The notes under the pieces were generated by a model, which saw only the letters and a list, made by a program, of their open reading frames with translations, ran no database searches and was not told the origin of the DNA. Shown here piece by piece: positions 5,096 through 6,196 of a stretch of DNA of 6,196 bases; position 1 is the stretch's first letter, and every line of letters begins with the position of its first letter. Source of the stretch: Deltaproteobacteria bacterium (GTDB lineage: Bacteria > Desulfobacterota > GWC2-55-46 > JAUVFY01); contig JAUVFY010000084.1 in assembly GCA_030594025.1 (NCBI GenBank), positions 1 through 6,196 of the forward strand, in the 5' to 3' direction. A program made the translations under genes and the position numbers.

Positions 5096-5115
5096 TAAGG
5101 AATGAATGGAATCCA

Positions 5116-6196
5116 ATGGCAGTTGTAAAACCCTTCAGGGGGCTCCTGTATAACCCCGAAAAAGTCCCCGACATGGGGGCCGTCATGGCCCCGCCCTATG
5201 ACGTAATAGGCGCCGACTTACAGGATACCCTCTATAAGAGGCACCCCAATAACATCGTTAGGCTCATACTCAATAAGACCACCCCCGAAGACAGGCCCGG
5301 TAGCGACAGGTATTCGAGGGCCGCAGGGGAATTAAAAAACTGGATGGATGAAGGGGTCCTTAAAAGGGACGAAGCATTGGCAATATATTACTACACCCAG
5401 GAATGTACCCTTACTGACGGCAAGAAGAGGACAAGGAAGGGCTTTATCGCGCTCGCAAGGCTCGAGGAGTTCGGAAAGGGAAAGGTCCTTCCGCATGAAA
5501 GGACCCTTGCCGGGCCAAAGGCAGACAGGCTCAACCTCTTAAAGGCCTGCAGGGCGAATCTTAGTTGCATATTCTCGCTCTACCCGGAGTCCGGGGCAAA
5601 ACCCACGGAAAGGATACTCTCCATACTCGACGATAGCGCAGAAGGTGAGCCCATAATGGAGGTTACGGGCGACGACGGGGTGGTAAACCGCCTCTGGAGG
5701 ATAACAGAGATCGGGGTAATCGAAAGGGTAACGCAAGGGATGCAGGATAAGACACTTTTCATAGCCGACGGGCACCACCGTTACGAGACGGCTCTTAACT
5801 ACAGGCGCATGATGAACGAAGGGCTCGAAAATCCCACAGGGGAAGAGCCCTTCAACTACGTGATGATGTACTTTACCGCGATGGACACTGACGGGCTCGA
5901 CATCTTCCCCACACACAGGGTGATACACGGCCTCGAGGGTTTTGACGCGGACACCTTTCTCGAGGTATGCCAGGAGTACTTCGACCTCGAAGAAATGCGC
6001 TTCGAAGACGCGACAGAGCCCGCAGTAAGGAAGGAATTTTTAAAGAGGATGGGCGAGGGCGCCGAAACGGAGAACCGCTTCGGCCTTTACCTTGCAGGCA
6101 AAAAAAGCTACTTCATACTCACACTCAAGACGATAAAACTCATGGACGAGCTCTTCGGCGACACGATAGCGGAAGTATACAAAGCACTCGACGTCA
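5116..6196 (+). CDS. DUF1015-family protein, 3' end outside window
   Basis: A continuous frame of 360 codons runs from ATG 5116 to the right edge with no stop. Family hallmarks are near the start (VKPFRGLLYNPEKV, 4-17; APPYDVI, 25-31), in the middle (LPHERTLAGPKADR, 125-138) and at IADGHHRYETAL (216-227). These identify the DUF1015 (COG4198-type) family, whose members are usually a little over 400 residues, so roughly the last tenth or more is missing. The biochemical role is not established; the DGHHR motif recalls ParB/sulfiredoxin-like nucleotide-binding folds, which is inference only. No signal peptide or membrane segment is seen, so it is probably cytoplasmic. The start is chosen because PFRG conventionally lies a few residues in. 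Two nearby ATGs (5102, 5106) are out of frame, and the ribosome site is weak (GGA 5108-5110, or AAGGA 14 bases away). Composition matches recG and the ACT gene. Confidence 0.92.
   Translation, partial: MAVVKPFRGLLYNPEKVPDMGAVMAPPYDVIGADLQDTLYKRHPNNIVRLILNKTTPEDRPGSDRYSRAAGELKNWMDEGVLKRDEALAIYYYTQECTLTDGKKRTRKGFIALARLEEFGKGKVLPHERTLAGPKADRLNLLKACRANLSCIFSLYPESGAKPTERILSILDDSAEGEPIMEVTGDDGVVNRLWRITEIGVIERVTQGMQDKTLFIADGHHRYETALNYRRMMNEGLENPTGEEPFNYVMMYFTAMDTDGLDIFPTHRVIHGLEGFDADTFLEVCQEYFDLEEMRFEDATEPAVRKEFLKRMGEGAETENRFGLYLAGKKSYFILTLKTIKLMDELFGDTIAEVYKALDV

Larger units (their letters stand above)
4740..5115. other. Intergenic region with hairpin and promoter-like module
   Basis: About 375 bases separate the ACT and DUF1015 genes. 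There is no obvious rho-independent terminator directly after the ACT stop. The region holds a hairpin (4816-4835), a loose CCGG-rich pairing (4836-4840 with 4862-4866), promoter-like module copy 2 (4966-5048) and an AT-rich tandem repeat (5051-5095). An overlapping open frame at 4705-4908 starts inside the ACT gene, has no ribosome site and is not called. Confidence 0.7.

Noticed and set aside
5539..5928. 129-codon minus-strand open frame
   Set aside because: It is fully opposite the DUF1015 coding frame, whose conserved motifs are clear.

Overview
The window looks like a chromosomal segment from a moderately GC-rich bacterium, with every recognisable gene on the + strand. Arginine is mostly AGG and isoleucine often ATA. 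RecG, a double-ACT protein and a DUF1015 protein occur together with REP-like palindromes between genes. This would suit a Deltaproteobacteria- or Nitrospirota-type lineage, but the sequence alone does not fix the taxon. No tRNA, rRNA, CRISPR array, transposase or integrase is visible.

Layout. (1) 1-2506: recG, the branched-DNA helicase, with its reading frame still open at the left edge, so the true start is probably outside the window. (2) 2507-3033: an intergenic region crowded with inverted repeats: a terminator-like hairpin, two copies of a REP-like element, a 68-base imperfect palindrome, and a hairpin holding a 13-C run. (3) 3034-3849: an isolated, clearly AT-rich gene for a 271-residue protein with no certain family. 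Its pattern of acidic residues and glycines resembles a nucleotide-cyclase-like fold. Base composition and a 12-base direct repeat on either side suggest it was acquired. (4) 3850-4325: no gene; REP-like elements, one copy of a promoter-like module, and a good promoter plus Shine-Dalgarno for the next gene. (5) 4326-4739: a small stand-alone protein of two ACT domains. (6) 4740-5115: no gene; a hairpin, a second, nearly identical copy of the promoter-like module (47 of 50 bases), and a 23-base AT-rich tandem repeat. (7) 5116-6196: a DUF1015-family gene running off the right edge.

The three housekeeping-type genes (recG, ACT protein, DUF1015 protein) match each other in composition. Each seems to be its own transcription unit, because long intergenic regions with terminator or promoter signals separate them. 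The ACT and DUF1015 genes may share regulation, since a related promoter-like module precedes each. The AT-rich gene is the outlier and the best candidate for an undescribed function, possibly a defence or signalling nucleotide cyclase without an adjacent effector.
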